Position numbers and translations under genes: made by a program | In this document: positions 9,006-16,516 of the stretch, piece after piece | Layout: every line of letters starts with the position of its first letter | Position numbering within the stretch: the stretch's first letter is position 1 | Source of the DNA: Hyphomonadaceae bacterium UBA7672 | GTDB lineage: Bacteria; Pseudomonadota; Alphaproteobacteria; Caulobacterales; Hyphomonadaceae | Length of the DNA stretch: 64,000 nucleotides | Assembly (NCBI GenBank): GCA_002483135.1 | Contig: DLHI01000007.1 | Span: forward strand, 434,001-498,000 | Direction: 5' to 3' | The notes under the pieces: generated by a model | The model's database searches: none | Told to the model about the DNA's origin: nothing | What the model saw: only the letters and a program-made list of their open reading frames with translations

Positions 9006-9066
9006 GCCCCTGCGCTAGGGCCGCGTTAACGCACGCAGCCCCAGTGTCGAAACACTCCCATTAGCC

Positions 9067-11655
9067 ATGTTCGACAAGGACAACGGCATGCCGAACCCCC
9101 GTGCGCCCCACCTCGAGGACGACGGCTACGAGGCGCGCGGTTCAAGCGCCCTCACCCGCTTCCTCAGCGGGCTCGCCGCCTTTTCCGTCGGCGTGTTCAT
9201 TTGCGGGGCGTGCTCGTCCTATTCCTCGACCGACGCCAGCTTCAACATGGCGGTCGCCCGCGTGCGCGATCCGGCGACCAATCTCGTCAGCGAAGCCGCC
9301 CCCGGAAACATGTTCGGCCATGTCGGCGCAGCCTTCGGCGACCTGATGATGCAGGGCTTCGGCTGGACCGCGATCCTCATCGGCTTTGCCCTGATGATCG
9401 GCGGCGTGCGCCGCGCCTTCAACATTGGCCAGCGTGATCCCGCCGCCTGGATCTGGGCGCTCTGCGCCATCCTGTTCGCCGCTTGCTGCCTCGCCGAATG
9501 GCCGACCCCGCGCGCGTGGGACATGTCCGCCGGCCTCGGCGGCGTCGCCGGCGAAGTGATGCTCGCCCTCACCTCGACGCCCTTCGCCGCGCTGCAGATT
9601 CCCGACCCGCAAGTGTGGGCCTCCGCCATCGCGGGGCTTCTCACCATCCTCTTCGCGGCCATGGCGATGGGCCTTGGCGCCTCTGACGCCTCCTCGCTCT
9701 GGCGCTCGCTCACCCGCAAGCCGGAACGCTATCAGCCCGAACCCGCCTACGCGCCCGAGCGCCCTGTCGTCGCCGGCGTCCCGTCCCTGCCCTCGCGCCC
9801 CGCCGGCAATGGCGGACTCATGGGCAACGTGCTCAAGATGCTCGGCCACAAGCCGCAGGAAGTCATCGAGCCCATCGTCTACACCGAGGAAGACGGTTTC
9901 GATTCCGGCGAGCAGGGCTTCTTCGCTGCTGTCGGCAATGCCGAAACGCAGGAACGCCAGCGTCCGATCGTTCCGCGCGTGCTCGAAAGCCGTCCGGTTC
10001 CCGACGCTGCCGCCCCACCCGCCCCGCAAGCGCCGCGCCCCGCCCCGCGCCCCGCCGCACAGCAGTCCGCCGTCCGTCCGGTGCAGCAGCCCGCCGCGCA
10101 ATCGGCCCGCGTGCGCGATCCCAACACCGCCATCCCGCCGATCGACCTGCTCGACGTGCCGCCGCCGCGCCGCTCGGAAGTCGATGAAGCCCGCCTCCTT
10201 GAGATGGCCGACCGTCTCGGCGAAGTGCTCACCGAGTTCGGCGTCAAGGGCCGCATCACCGAAGTCCGCCCCGGCCCCGTCGTCACGCTGTTCGAACTCG
10301 AACCCGCCGCCGGCGTGCGCTCCTCGAAAGTCATCGCGCTCGCCGAGGACATCGCGCGCGCCATGTCCGCCACCTCCGCGCGCGTCGCCGTCATCCCCGG
10401 CCGCAACGCCATCGGCATCGAACTCCCGAACCCCACGCGCGAGACCGTCTATCTCCGCGACCTCTTGAACGCCAACGAGTTCACCCGCTCGCGCGCCGCC
10501 CTTCCCCTCGCGCTCGGCGAGTCCATCGAAGGCCAGCCGATGATCGGCGACCTCGGCAAGATGCCTCACCTGCTCATCGCCGGCACCACCGGCTCGGGCA
10601 AGTCGGTCGGTATCAACGCGATGATCCTGTCACTGATGTTCAAGCTGCCCCCTGAAAAGTGCCGCTTCATCATGATCGACCCGAAGATGCTCGAACTCTC
10701 GATCTACGAGGGCATCCCGCATCTCCTCTCCCCCGTCGTCACCGATCCGCAGAAGGCCGTGCTCGCGCTCAAATGGGTCGTGCGCGAGATGGAGAGCCGC
10801 TACGAGATCATGTCCAAGATGGGCGTGCGCAACATCGCCGGCTTCAACCAGAAGGCCGAGGAAGCCGCCGCCCGCGGCGAGCACCTCACCCGCCAGGTCC
10901 AGACCGGCTGGAACAAGGAAACTGGCGAAGCGATCTGGGAAAACGAGGCGATGAAGCCCGAGCCCATGCCGCACATCGTCGTCATCATCGACGAGATGGC
11001 CGACCTCATGCTCGTCGCTGGCAAGGACATCGAAAGCGCCGTCCAGCGCATCGCCCAGATGGCGCGCGCCGCCGGCATCCACCTGATCACCGCCACGCAG
11101 CGCCCCTCGGTCGACGTCATCACCGGCACGATCAAGGCCAACTTCCCGACCCGCATCTCCTACATGGTCACCACCAAAATCGACTCGCGCACCATCCTCG
11201 GTGAGCAGGGCGCCGAACAGCTGCTCGGCATGGGCGACCTTCTCTGGATGCAGTCGGGCGGCAAGATCACCCGCGTCCATGGCCCGTTCGTGAAGGACGA
11301 GGAAGTCGAGCGCGTCGTCTCCTGGCTCAAGGACCAGGGCCAGCCGCAATACGTTGAAGGCATCACCGACGAAGTCGAGGAAGAAGCCTCCGTCGCCGAC
11401 GCCGCGTTCGGCACATCCTCGGGCGATCCGGAAGAAGACATGTACCGCGACGCCGTCGCCGCCGTGATCCGCGAGAAACGCCCGACGACCTCCTACGTCC
11501 AGCGCGTCCTCCGCATCGGCTACAACCGCGCCGCCTCGATGATCGAACGCATGGAACGCGAAGGCGTCATCTCCGCCGCCGACCACGCCGGCAAACGCCA
11601 GATCCTCTCCCGCGACCAACGCGGCGGCGGCTCCAGCGACGAAGAAGCCGCGTAA
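9067..11655 (+). CDS. ftsK: DNA translocase FtsK
   Basis: 862 residues. Four hydrophobic segments in about residues 30-215 anchor it at the division septum; a Pro/Ala/Arg-rich linker follows (to about 360); then the RecA-like motor with Walker A GTTGSGKS at 506-513 and Walker B VVIIDEMADLM (Asp642), the TATQRPSVDVITG motif, and a C-terminal winged-helix gamma domain (about 790-850) that reads KOPS-type polarity sequences. It pumps chromosome ends across the septum and activates XerCD. Two in-frame ATGs are possible: 9067, or 9088, which has AAGGA upstream. On the plus strand it is strongly C-rich, unlike the plus-strand genes after 16.5 kb. Confidence 0.97.
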   Translation: MFDKDNGMPNPRAPHLEDDGYEARGSSALTRFLSGLAAFSVGVFICGACSSYSSTDASFNMAVARVRDPATNLVSEAAPGNMFGHVGAAFGDLMMQGFGWTAILIGFALMIGGVRRAFNIGQRDPAAWIWALCAILFAACCLAEWPTPRAWDMSAGLGGVAGEVMLALTSTPFAALQIPDPQVWASAIAGLLTILFAAMAMGLGASDASSLWRSLTRKPERYQPEPAYAPERPVVAGVPSLPSRPAGNGGLMGNVLKMLGHKPQEVIEPIVYTEEDGFDSGEQGFFAAVGNAETQERQRPIVPRVLESRPVPDAAAPPAPQAPRPAPRPAAQQSAVRPVQQPAAQSARVRDPNTAIPPIDLLDVPPPRRSEVDEARLLEMADRLGEVLTEFGVKGRITEVRPGPVVTLFELEPAAGVRSSKVIALAEDIARAMSATSARVAVIPGRNAIGIELPNPTRETVYLRDLLNANEFTRSRAALPLALGESIEGQPMIGDLGKMPHLLIAGTTGSGKSVGINAMILSLMFKLPPEKCRFIMIDPKMLELSIYEGIPHLLSPVVTDPQKAVLALKWVVREMESRYEIMSKMGVRNIAGFNQKAEEAAARGEHLTRQVQTGWNKETGEAIWENEAMKPEPMPHIVVIIDEMADLMLVAGKDIESAVQRIAQMARAAGIHLITATQRPSVDVITGTIKANFPTRISYMVTTKIDSRTILGEQGAEQLLGMGDLLWMQSGGKITRVHGPFVKDEEVERVVSWLKDQGQPQYVEGITDEVEEEASVADAAFGTSSGDPEEDMYRDAVAAVIREKRPTTSYVQRVLRIGYNRAASMIERMEREGVISAADHAGKRQILSRDQRGGGSSDEEAA

Positions 11656-11700
11656 TCTGAGACCGCCGGGCGCCCGCCCGGCAACAACCGAAAACCAAAA

Positions 11701-11732
11701 CCCCGCCTCTGATCAGGAGGCGGGGCTTTTCT
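11701..11732 (+). terminator. Rho-independent terminator of ftsK
   Basis: Stem CCCCGCCTC / GAGGCGGGG around TGATCAG, interrupted by one pairing defect, followed by CTTTTCTTTT. It starts 45 bases after the ftsK stop. Confidence 0.85.
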
Positions 11733-11769
11733 TTTCCGCGATCCTCGCATCACCGTACCCGCCGAACCA

Positions 11770-11890
11770 GACCCCCACCTGTCCGCCCCCTAAACGGGGC
11801 GGGACCCTGGGGCGTTCACCGCCCTCCACTACCAAGTAAGCTGGCGCAACATGGTTCCGCCCCGTTTAGGGGGCGGACAGGTGGGGGTCT
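11770..11890. repeat. Family A palindromic repeat, copy 3
   Basis: Arms GACCCCCACCTGTCCGCC and complement, internal hairpin of the GCCCCCTAAACGGGGC type in both arms, centre in reverse orientation (its complement reads ATGTTGCGCCAGCTTAC). Confidence 0.9.
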
Positions 11891-11954
11891 CTCTCCACAT
11901 TCACCGACGCCGCTCATTGCATTTCAGAACTCTCGCGATCGCGACACGCTGCAC

Positions 11955-11990
11955 AAACGAAAACCCCGCCCTCTCTCCGAGGACGGGGTT
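11955..11990 (-). terminator. Rho-independent terminator, minus strand
   Basis: Read on the minus strand, stem AACCCCG / CGGGGTT with an imperfect inner stem is followed by TTTTCGTTTG. It would end the transcript of the small gene at 12048-12257. Confidence 0.6.
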
Positions 11991-12047
11991 CCAAATTTCA
12001 TCTCGCCAAGTCCGCCTGCCTGCCGAAGCTCGAAGAGCGTAGGCAGG

Positions 12048-12257
12048 CTACGCCGCCGCCTGTTCCATGCCGCGCAGAATGATCCGCGGCCGTGTCATCT
12101 GTTGTTCGTCAGTATCCGTCTTCCGCCTGCCGCTCTCATCCGCAACTGGCGCCGCCACGCCAAGCCGCTCACGCAATTCCTGTATCGACCAACTCCTTCT
12201 CGATTCTGTTCCTCTCTCCGTCTGCTCCGCCGCTTCGAACACCGGTTGAAGGTTCAT
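12048..12257 (-). CDS. Hypothetical protein, 69 aa
   Basis: I do not recognise this gene. ATG 12257 is preceded by AAAGGACGAG, a good ribosome site, and the frame runs 69 codons to a stop at 12048, followed by a terminator-like hairpin. The protein is hydrophilic, with a short helical stretch SWSIQELRERLGV in the middle and a basic C-terminal part ending TRPRIILRGMEQAAA. The open frame continues upstream through AT-richer DNA and repeat B1, but those codons look non-coding. Real but unknown is my best reading. Confidence 0.5.
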   Translation of the reverse strand: MNLQPVFEAAEQTERGTESRRSWSIQELRERLGVAAPVADESGRRKTDTDEQQMTRPRIILRGMEQAAA

Positions 12258-12430
12258 GCTCACGCTCGTCCTTTCTTCCGCCCACGGAGCAATACTCGAC
12301 CGACGAGGTTTCCACGATCTCAACAACAGCGCACGCGACACGCACACGCCGAAAATTTTCGCGAGAATTTTTTCGCGCGCGATGCGAGCGCTTGAAAGCA
12401 CCTGTGAAGGATTGCGCAGCGCGGTTGATC

Positions 12431-12594
12431 GAGAGACCCCCTCCGTCACGCGACGAAGACGTCGCGCGCCACCTCCCCCAATCGCGTTGCGATTGATGGA
12501 GGCAACGCACCGGCGCCTCTTGCCTCCACCAGTTGCCGCGCAACTGGGGGAGGTGGATCGCGCGCACTCGCGCGCGAGACGGAGGGGGTCTCTC
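12431..12594. repeat. Family B palindromic repeat, full copy 1
   Basis: Two inverted half-units. Each half reads GAGACCCCCTCCGTC, hairpin 1, CCACCTCCCCC, hairpin 2, GGAGGCAA. The hairpin sequences differ between the halves (left: CGCGACG/CGTCGCG and CAATCGCGTTGCGATTG; right: GCGCGCGAG family and CAGTTGCGCGGCAACTG) but keep their pairing. Confidence 0.85.
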
Positions 12595-12603
12595 GACGCG
12601 CCC

Positions 12604-12981
12604 CTACCCCATCGCCGCAACATACGCGCACGCCGCCAGCACCAACGCCACCGGCGTCATCGTGAAACGTTCCGGCTTGCTCCGCGAGATCGCGTTCATC
12701 ACCACGCCAAGCGAAAAGAATCCCGCCACGACCCACGCGCCAACACGGCTCACATCGTCACCGACAACTTCCGCCAGCCCGGCGCGATCAAGAATGATCC
12801 CCGCGCATGCGCCATAGATGAGTATCGACGCCAGGCTGCCGAGCCGGAAGCCCACCGGCAATCGCTCATGCGCCCCACCCCACGCAAACCGCCCCAATGG
12901 CGCCCCTGCCGCGAGCGCAATCTGGAACACAGCGAGCGCTACGGTCACGGCGGCGAAGGCATAGGCAGCAGTCTGGATCAC
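12604..12981 (-). CDS. Small four-helix integral membrane protein, 125 aa
   Basis: The frame is open to a GTG at 13002, but GTG 12981 has GGGGGAGAG at good spacing and leads straight into the first helix, so I chose it. Four hydrophobic segments are evident: about residues 5-25, 44-65, 82-102 and 107-125, with the loop motif GAPLGRFAWGGAHERLP between the first two. The pattern is that of a conserved family of small uncharacterised bacterial membrane proteins; I know no function for it. It lies between repeats B1 and C2 and is divergent from the oxygenase-like gene. Confidence 0.75.
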   Translation of the reverse strand: MIQTAAYAFAAVTVALAVFQIALAAGAPLGRFAWGGAHERLPVGFRLGSLASILIYGACAGIILDRAGLAEVVGDDVSRVGAWVVAGFFSLGVVMNAISRSKPERFTMTPVALVLAACAYVAAMG

Positions 12982-13002
12982 GCGTCTCTCCCCCACCCAC
13001 AC

Positions 13003-13124
13003 TTGTCATCCCGGAAGCGCGTAGCGCTATCCGGGACCCATTCCTCCACCCCGACACCGTCACGATGGGTCCCGGGTCTCTCCCGGAGAACGCTTTGCGT
13101 TTCCGGGATCGCCCGGGATGACAA
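13003..13124. repeat. Intergenic palindromic repeat, family C copy 2
   Basis: Bounded by TTGTCATCCCGG and CCCGGGATGACAA, with an internal GGGACCCATTC / GATGGGTCCCGG pair and a GCGTAGCGC hairpin. Same family as 1156-1271. Confidence 0.8.
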
Positions 13125-13191
13125 CCGTACCCAGCCTCCCCGCCGGTTGCACGCACTTCCCTCCCACCCCATCCCGCCCTACCAACTCCCC

Positions 13192-13806
13192 ATGACCCAG
13201 CCTTCCCTCTCCCGCCACTTCACCACCGAGATCTACCGCGCCGCGCTCGCCGACGCCGAGCTCAACGCCGACCTGCTCGACACGACGAAGATGCTCGCGA
13301 AGGAAGACCGCGCCGGCCGCGCCTGGTGCAAGGAGAACGGCTATCAGGGCTACACATCTTACGCATCGCTGGACGACCTGCTCCAGCGCGCCACCTGCTT
13401 CGACCAGCTCGCCCGCCTGCTGAAACCGCACGCCGAAGGTTTCGCCGCCGCCCTGCAGATGGATCTGCGCGGCAAGCGACTGAAGCTCGACAACATCTGG
13501 GTCAACGTCCTCGAGCCCGGCGGCTCGCACACCGGTCACATCCACCCGCACTGCGTCCTCTCGGGCACCTATTATGTGAAAGTCCCCGACGGCGCCTCGT
13601 CGCTGAAGTTCGAAGACCCCCGCCTCCCGATGATGATGTCCGCCCCCGCGCCCCGCGAGGACGCCGACGATGAACACCGCCGTTTCATCTACATGGCGCC
13701 CAAGGCAGGCGACCTGCTGCTATGGGAAAGCTGGCTCCGCCACGAAGTAACGGTCAACCGCGCCACGACCTCGCGCGTGTCAGTGAGCTTCAATTACCGG
13801 GTGTGA
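13192..13806 (+). CDS. TIGR02466-type putative 2-oxoglutarate/Fe(II) oxygenase
   Basis: 204 residues from ATG 13192. The C-terminal half carries the double-stranded beta-helix signature: SHTGHIHPH (about 113-120) with candidate iron histidines, then GTYYVKVP, then DLLLWESWLRHEV with a distal His at 184 and Arg at 195. This matches the TIGR02466 family of uncharacterised proteins related to prolyl-hydroxylase-like oxygenases. Its substrate is unknown. The frame is open far upstream (to 12256), through repeats B1 and C2 and antisense to the small membrane protein; those codons are not coding. It is followed by repeat A4, which separates it from the convergent hydrolase gene. Confidence 0.8.
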   Translation: MTQPSLSRHFTTEIYRAALADAELNADLLDTTKMLAKEDRAGRAWCKENGYQGYTSYASLDDLLQRATCFDQLARLLKPHAEGFAAALQMDLRGKRLKLDNIWVNVLEPGGSHTGHIHPHCVLSGTYYVKVPDGASSLKFEDPRLPMMMSAPAPREDADDEHRRFIYMAPKAGDLLLWESWLRHEVTVNRATTSRVSVSFNYRV

Positions 13807-13844
13807 CCTGGCTCCACCCGCAGGCGCCCGAAACCCTTGAGACA

Positions 13845-13965
13845 GACCCCCACCTGTCCGCCCCCTAAACGGGGCGGGACCCTGTAGCGATCACCGTCCT
13901 TCAAAGTGAGGTAAGTTCTCTCAACCTGGTTCCGCCCCGTTTAGGGGGCGGACAGGTGGGGGTCT
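13845..13965. repeat. Family A palindromic repeat, copy 4
   Basis: Arms GACCCCCACCTGTCC with GCCCCCTAAACGGGGC hairpins, centre in reverse orientation (GTGAGGTAAGTTCTCTCAAC). Located between two convergent genes. Confidence 0.9.
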
Positions 13966-14008
13966 CTATCGACACGCGCTGACGGCGCCAAGGTTCACCG
14001 AAGCACGT

Positions 14009-14038
14009 AGGTATGACCGTCCGTATACGGTCATACCT
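14009..14038. repeat. Perfect 12-base-pair palindrome
   Basis: AGGTATGACCGT and its exact complement ACGGTCATACCT separated by six bases. It is not part of the repeat families named here and no T tract follows. It could be an operator or a fragment of another repeat; its position, away from any start codon, argues against a promoter role. Confidence 0.6.
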
Positions 14039-14135
14039 CTCCCCTCCCCTGCCGCACACGCGTTGCGGATGTCGCGAGAGTCTTAGCGAGAGGTTAAGGT
14101 CACGCGGTAGCGCCAGCACGACCAACCCATCCAAA

Positions 14136-14180
14136 CTGTCATTCCGGACGCACGCGAAAGCGTGCGAGCCGGAACCCAGG
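14136..14180. repeat. Intergenic repeat, family D copy 1 (short)
   Basis: CTGTCATTCCGGACGCACGC with an inner GCACGCGAAAGCGTGC hairpin and the trailing GGAACCCAGG that is typical of this family. Other copies: 45875-45923, 48916-49030, 61324-61422. Confidence 0.7.
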
Positions 14181-14207
14181 AGCCACAAACACCGGCGCTC
14201 GCCCCCC

Positions 14208-14897
14208 CTACCCGAGCTCCCTCGCAAAGAACGCCAGCGTCCGCGCATTCGCGATCGCCGCATCCCCCGCATGGTAGTGCTTGCCGCCCACCCGCGCGAA
14301 GGCATGGTCGCGGCCCGGATACGTGTGCAGCTCGAAATTCGGCGCGGTAAGACCGGCGATCATCTTCGCCTGGCTCTCCTTCGACACGAAGCCATCCTCC
14401 TCCGCGATGTGGAGCAGGGCCGGCTTCTTGGCCTTACCCGCCTCGCCGAGATAGTTGTCGATGCCGACGCCGTAATAGCTCGCGGTTGCATCCGCATCGG
14501 TGCGCGTCGCGGTCAGGTAGGCCAGCAGGCCACCCAGGCAGTACCCCACCGCACCCACCTTCCCGGCGCCGTGCTGGCGCGACAGGGCGATGGTCGCGGC
14601 GATATCCTCGATCCCCTTGTCGACGTTGAAGGCCTTGAAATACGAGAACGCCTTCTCCCACTCCGCGTCGGTCTGGTCGGTGATGTCGATGCCCGGTTCG
14701 ATGCGCCAGAACAGGTCCGGGCAGACGGCGTAATACCCCTGTCCCGCCAGCCAGTCGGCGGTGTCGCGCATCACCTTGTTGACGCCGAAAATCTCCTGGA
14801 TGACCACGATGGTCGCGCCATTCCCCTTCTCAGGCACGGCCATGTAGGCGCCGAACGATCCGTCCTTGCCCGCAACCGTGATGTTCCGGCCCGCCAT
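14208..14897 (-). CDS. Dienelactone hydrolase family protein
   Basis: 229 residues, alpha/beta-hydrolase fold. ATG 14897 is chosen because GGGAGC precedes it and the protein begins as the family does; the frame extends upstream without coding character. The nucleophile is Cys120 in GAVGYCLGG, the acid is probably Asp168 in HIAEEDGF and the base His198 in YPGRDHAF, the Cys-Asp-His triad of carboxymethylenebutenolidases. Cytosolic; the true substrate may be an ester or lactone other than dienelactone. It is divergent from mnmE with a 123-base gap. Confidence 0.9.
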   Translation of the reverse strand: MAGRNITVAGKDGSFGAYMAVPEKGNGATIVVIQEIFGVNKVMRDTADWLAGQGYYAVCPDLFWRIEPGIDITDQTDAEWEKAFSYFKAFNVDKGIEDIAATIALSRQHGAGKVGAVGYCLGGLLAYLTATRTDADATASYYGVGIDNYLGEAGKAKKPALLHIAEEDGFVSKESQAKMIAGLTAPNFELHTYPGRDHAFARVGGKHYHAGDAAIANARTLAFFARELG

Positions 14898-15020
14898 GAA
14901 GATGCTCCCGTTCTGGATTAAGTCTGCGGTGAGTTGTAGGCCACGGGACTGGCGGAACAAGCCGAACCCCGCTGGTATGACCAGAGGTAGGGCCACTGGT
15001 ATGGCCGGAGATTCAACGCC

Positions 15021-16421
15021 GTGGCGCGCGGTCCATCCGACACCATCATCGCCCTCGCCTCCGGCTCCGGCCGCGCAGGCGTCGCCGTAATCCGCATCTC
15101 GGGCGGCGGTAGCGCCGCACTGCTCAAGGGTATGACCCGGCTGCCCACGTCCGGAACCGGCGAGGCCGGTGGCGGTGTTTCACGTGAAACATCCTCAACC
15201 TTCCCCAGGCCCCGCCACGCCGTGATCCGCACGCTCCACGACGACCAGGGCGGCTTTCTGGACGAAGCCCTCGTCCTCTGGATGCCGGCCCCCCACTCCT
15301 ACACGGGCGAAGACGTGGCCGAGCTCCACGTCCATGGCGGCCCCGCCGTGGTCGAGGCCGTTATCGGGGCGGCCCTCAAGACCCGCCTCTGCCGCATCGC
15401 CGAGCCCGGCGAATTCACCCGCCGCGCCTTCGATGCCGGGCGGATGGACCTCACCCAGGCCGAAGCCATCGGCGACCTGATCGACGCAGAAACCGAGGGC
15501 CAGCGCCGCCAGGCCGGCCGCCTCTACCAGGGCGAAGCGGCCCGTGTGTTCGAAGGCTGGCGCGGCCTGCTGGTCTCCGCCATGGCCGCGCTGGAGGCCT
15601 CGATCGACTTTCCGGACGAGGCGGACATTCCCGGAGAAATAAATCTCACCGCGCTGGAACCAATCGAAGCCCTGGCCGTTGATCTGGAGGCGGCGCTCGG
15701 GGACGCAGGCCGACTCGCGTCTGTACGCGACGGGTTCCGGATTGCGATCCTGGGCCCCCCCAACGCCGGAAAATCCTCCCTGATGAACCGCCTCGCCCGC
15801 CGCGAGGCCGCCATCGTCTCTCCCATCCCGGGAACGACGCGGGACGTGGTGGAGGTACGCCTCGTACTGGCTGGCTACCCCGTCTGGGTCGCGGATACCG
15901 CCGGCCTGCGCGAGGCCGCTGACGCCATCGAAGCGGAGGGAATCCGCCGCGCCTTGACGCGCGCGGAAGAGGCCGACCTCCGGATCTGGGTCTCGGATGC
16001 GTCGGATGTTTCACGTGAAACATCGTCCACCTTCCGGGAGGGCGACCTCCGCGTCCTCAACAAGGCCGATCTCCTGAACGGCGACTCACCGCCCCTTGCC
16101 GGGTCCGAGGACGTTTTCGTGGTCTCGGCCCGCACTGGCGCCGGCCTCGACCCCCTGGAGCGCCGTCTCGCCCAGATCGTCCGTGACCGCCTCGAAACCG
16201 ACGAGGCGCCCCTTGTTACCCGGGCAAGGCACCGGGAGTTGGTCGAGGAAGCCCTCGCCGCCATCGAACGCGGCCTTGAGGGGGCAAGGATCGGAATAGG
16301 CGCCGAACTGGTCTCTGAAGACCTCAGACTGGCCGCGCGGGCCCTGGGACGGATCACGGGGTCGATCGATGCCGAAGACCTGCTCGACCGGATCTTTTCG
16401 CAGTTCTGCGTGGGGAAGTGA
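15021..16421 (+). CDS. mnmE: tRNA modification GTPase MnmE (TrmE)
   Basis: 466 residues, GTG start at 15021 with CCGGAG upstream. With MnmG it installs the 5-carboxymethylaminomethyl group on wobble uridine of tRNAs. N-terminal tetrahydrofolate-binding domain (begins DTIIALASGSGRAGVAVIRI), helical domain, G domain with G1 GPPNAGKS at 245-252, TTRD, DTAGLRE and NKAD, and the C-terminal FCVGK containing the essential Cys463. Odd: the segment VSRETSSTF occurs twice, at 53-61 and 330-338, and in both cases the first five residues are a translated parS site. First gene of an mnmE-mnmG-rsmG-parA-parB run. Confidence 0.97.
   Translation: MARGPSDTIIALASGSGRAGVAVIRISGGGSAALLKGMTRLPTSGTGEAGGGVSRETSSTFPRPRHAVIRTLHDDQGGFLDEALVLWMPAPHSYTGEDVAELHVHGGPAVVEAVIGAALKTRLCRIAEPGEFTRRAFDAGRMDLTQAEAIGDLIDAETEGQRRQAGRLYQGEAARVFEGWRGLLVSAMAALEASIDFPDEADIPGEINLTALEPIEALAVDLEAALGDAGRLASVRDGFRIAILGPPNAGKSSLMNRLARREAAIVSPIPGTTRDVVEVRLVLAGYPVWVADTAGLREAADAIEAEGIRRALTRAEEADLRIWVSDASDVSRETSSTFREGDLRVLNKADLLNGDSPPLAGSEDVFVVSARTGAGLDPLERRLAQIVRDRLETDEAPLVTRARHRELVEEALAAIERGLEGARIGIGAELVSEDLRLAARALGRITGSIDAEDLLDRIFSQFCVGK
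15176..15191. other. parS site 1, inside mnmE
   Basis: TGTTTCACGTGAAACA, a perfect match to the bacterial parS consensus bound by ParB. In the mnmE frame it encodes VSRET (residues 53-57). Confidence 0.95.
16007..16022. other. parS site 2, inside mnmE
   Basis: TGTTTCACGTGAAACA, perfect consensus, again encoding VSRET (residues 330-334). The bases after the site resemble those after site 1 (ATCCTCAACCTTCC against ATCGTCCACCTTCC). Confidence 0.95.
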
Positions 16422-16441
16422 GCTGAACCCATCCTTACCAA

Positions 16442-16457
16442 CGTTTCACGTGAAACA
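16442..16457. other. parS site 3, between mnmE and mnmG
   Basis: CGTTTCACGTGAAACA, 15 of 16 consensus positions with an intact 14-base core. It is the only one of the five sites outside coding sequence. A DnaA-box-like TCATCCACA (8 of 9) lies 37 bases further on, at 16494-16502. Confidence 0.93.
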
Positions 16458-16516
16458 CTCGACGGGGGCCACGTGGTCCATTACATGACCGGCTCATCCA
16501 CAGGCAGCCGCCGGCC

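Noticed and set aside
9142..10569. 475-codon minus frame opposite ftsK
   Set aside because: It is Gly-, Asp-, Glu- and Arg-rich with no domain and fully antisense to ftsK.
12256..13191. Long open frame in front of the TIGR02466 gene
   Set aside because: It runs through repeats B1 and C2 and antisense to a four-helix membrane protein; only the part from ATG 13192 resembles a protein family.
16422..16516. Replication origin in the mnmE-mnmG gap
   Set aside because: The gap has a parS site and an eight-of-nine DnaA box and is near the skew switch, but 95 bases with no A+T-rich segment is too little for a known type of origin. Kept only as part of the skew finding.
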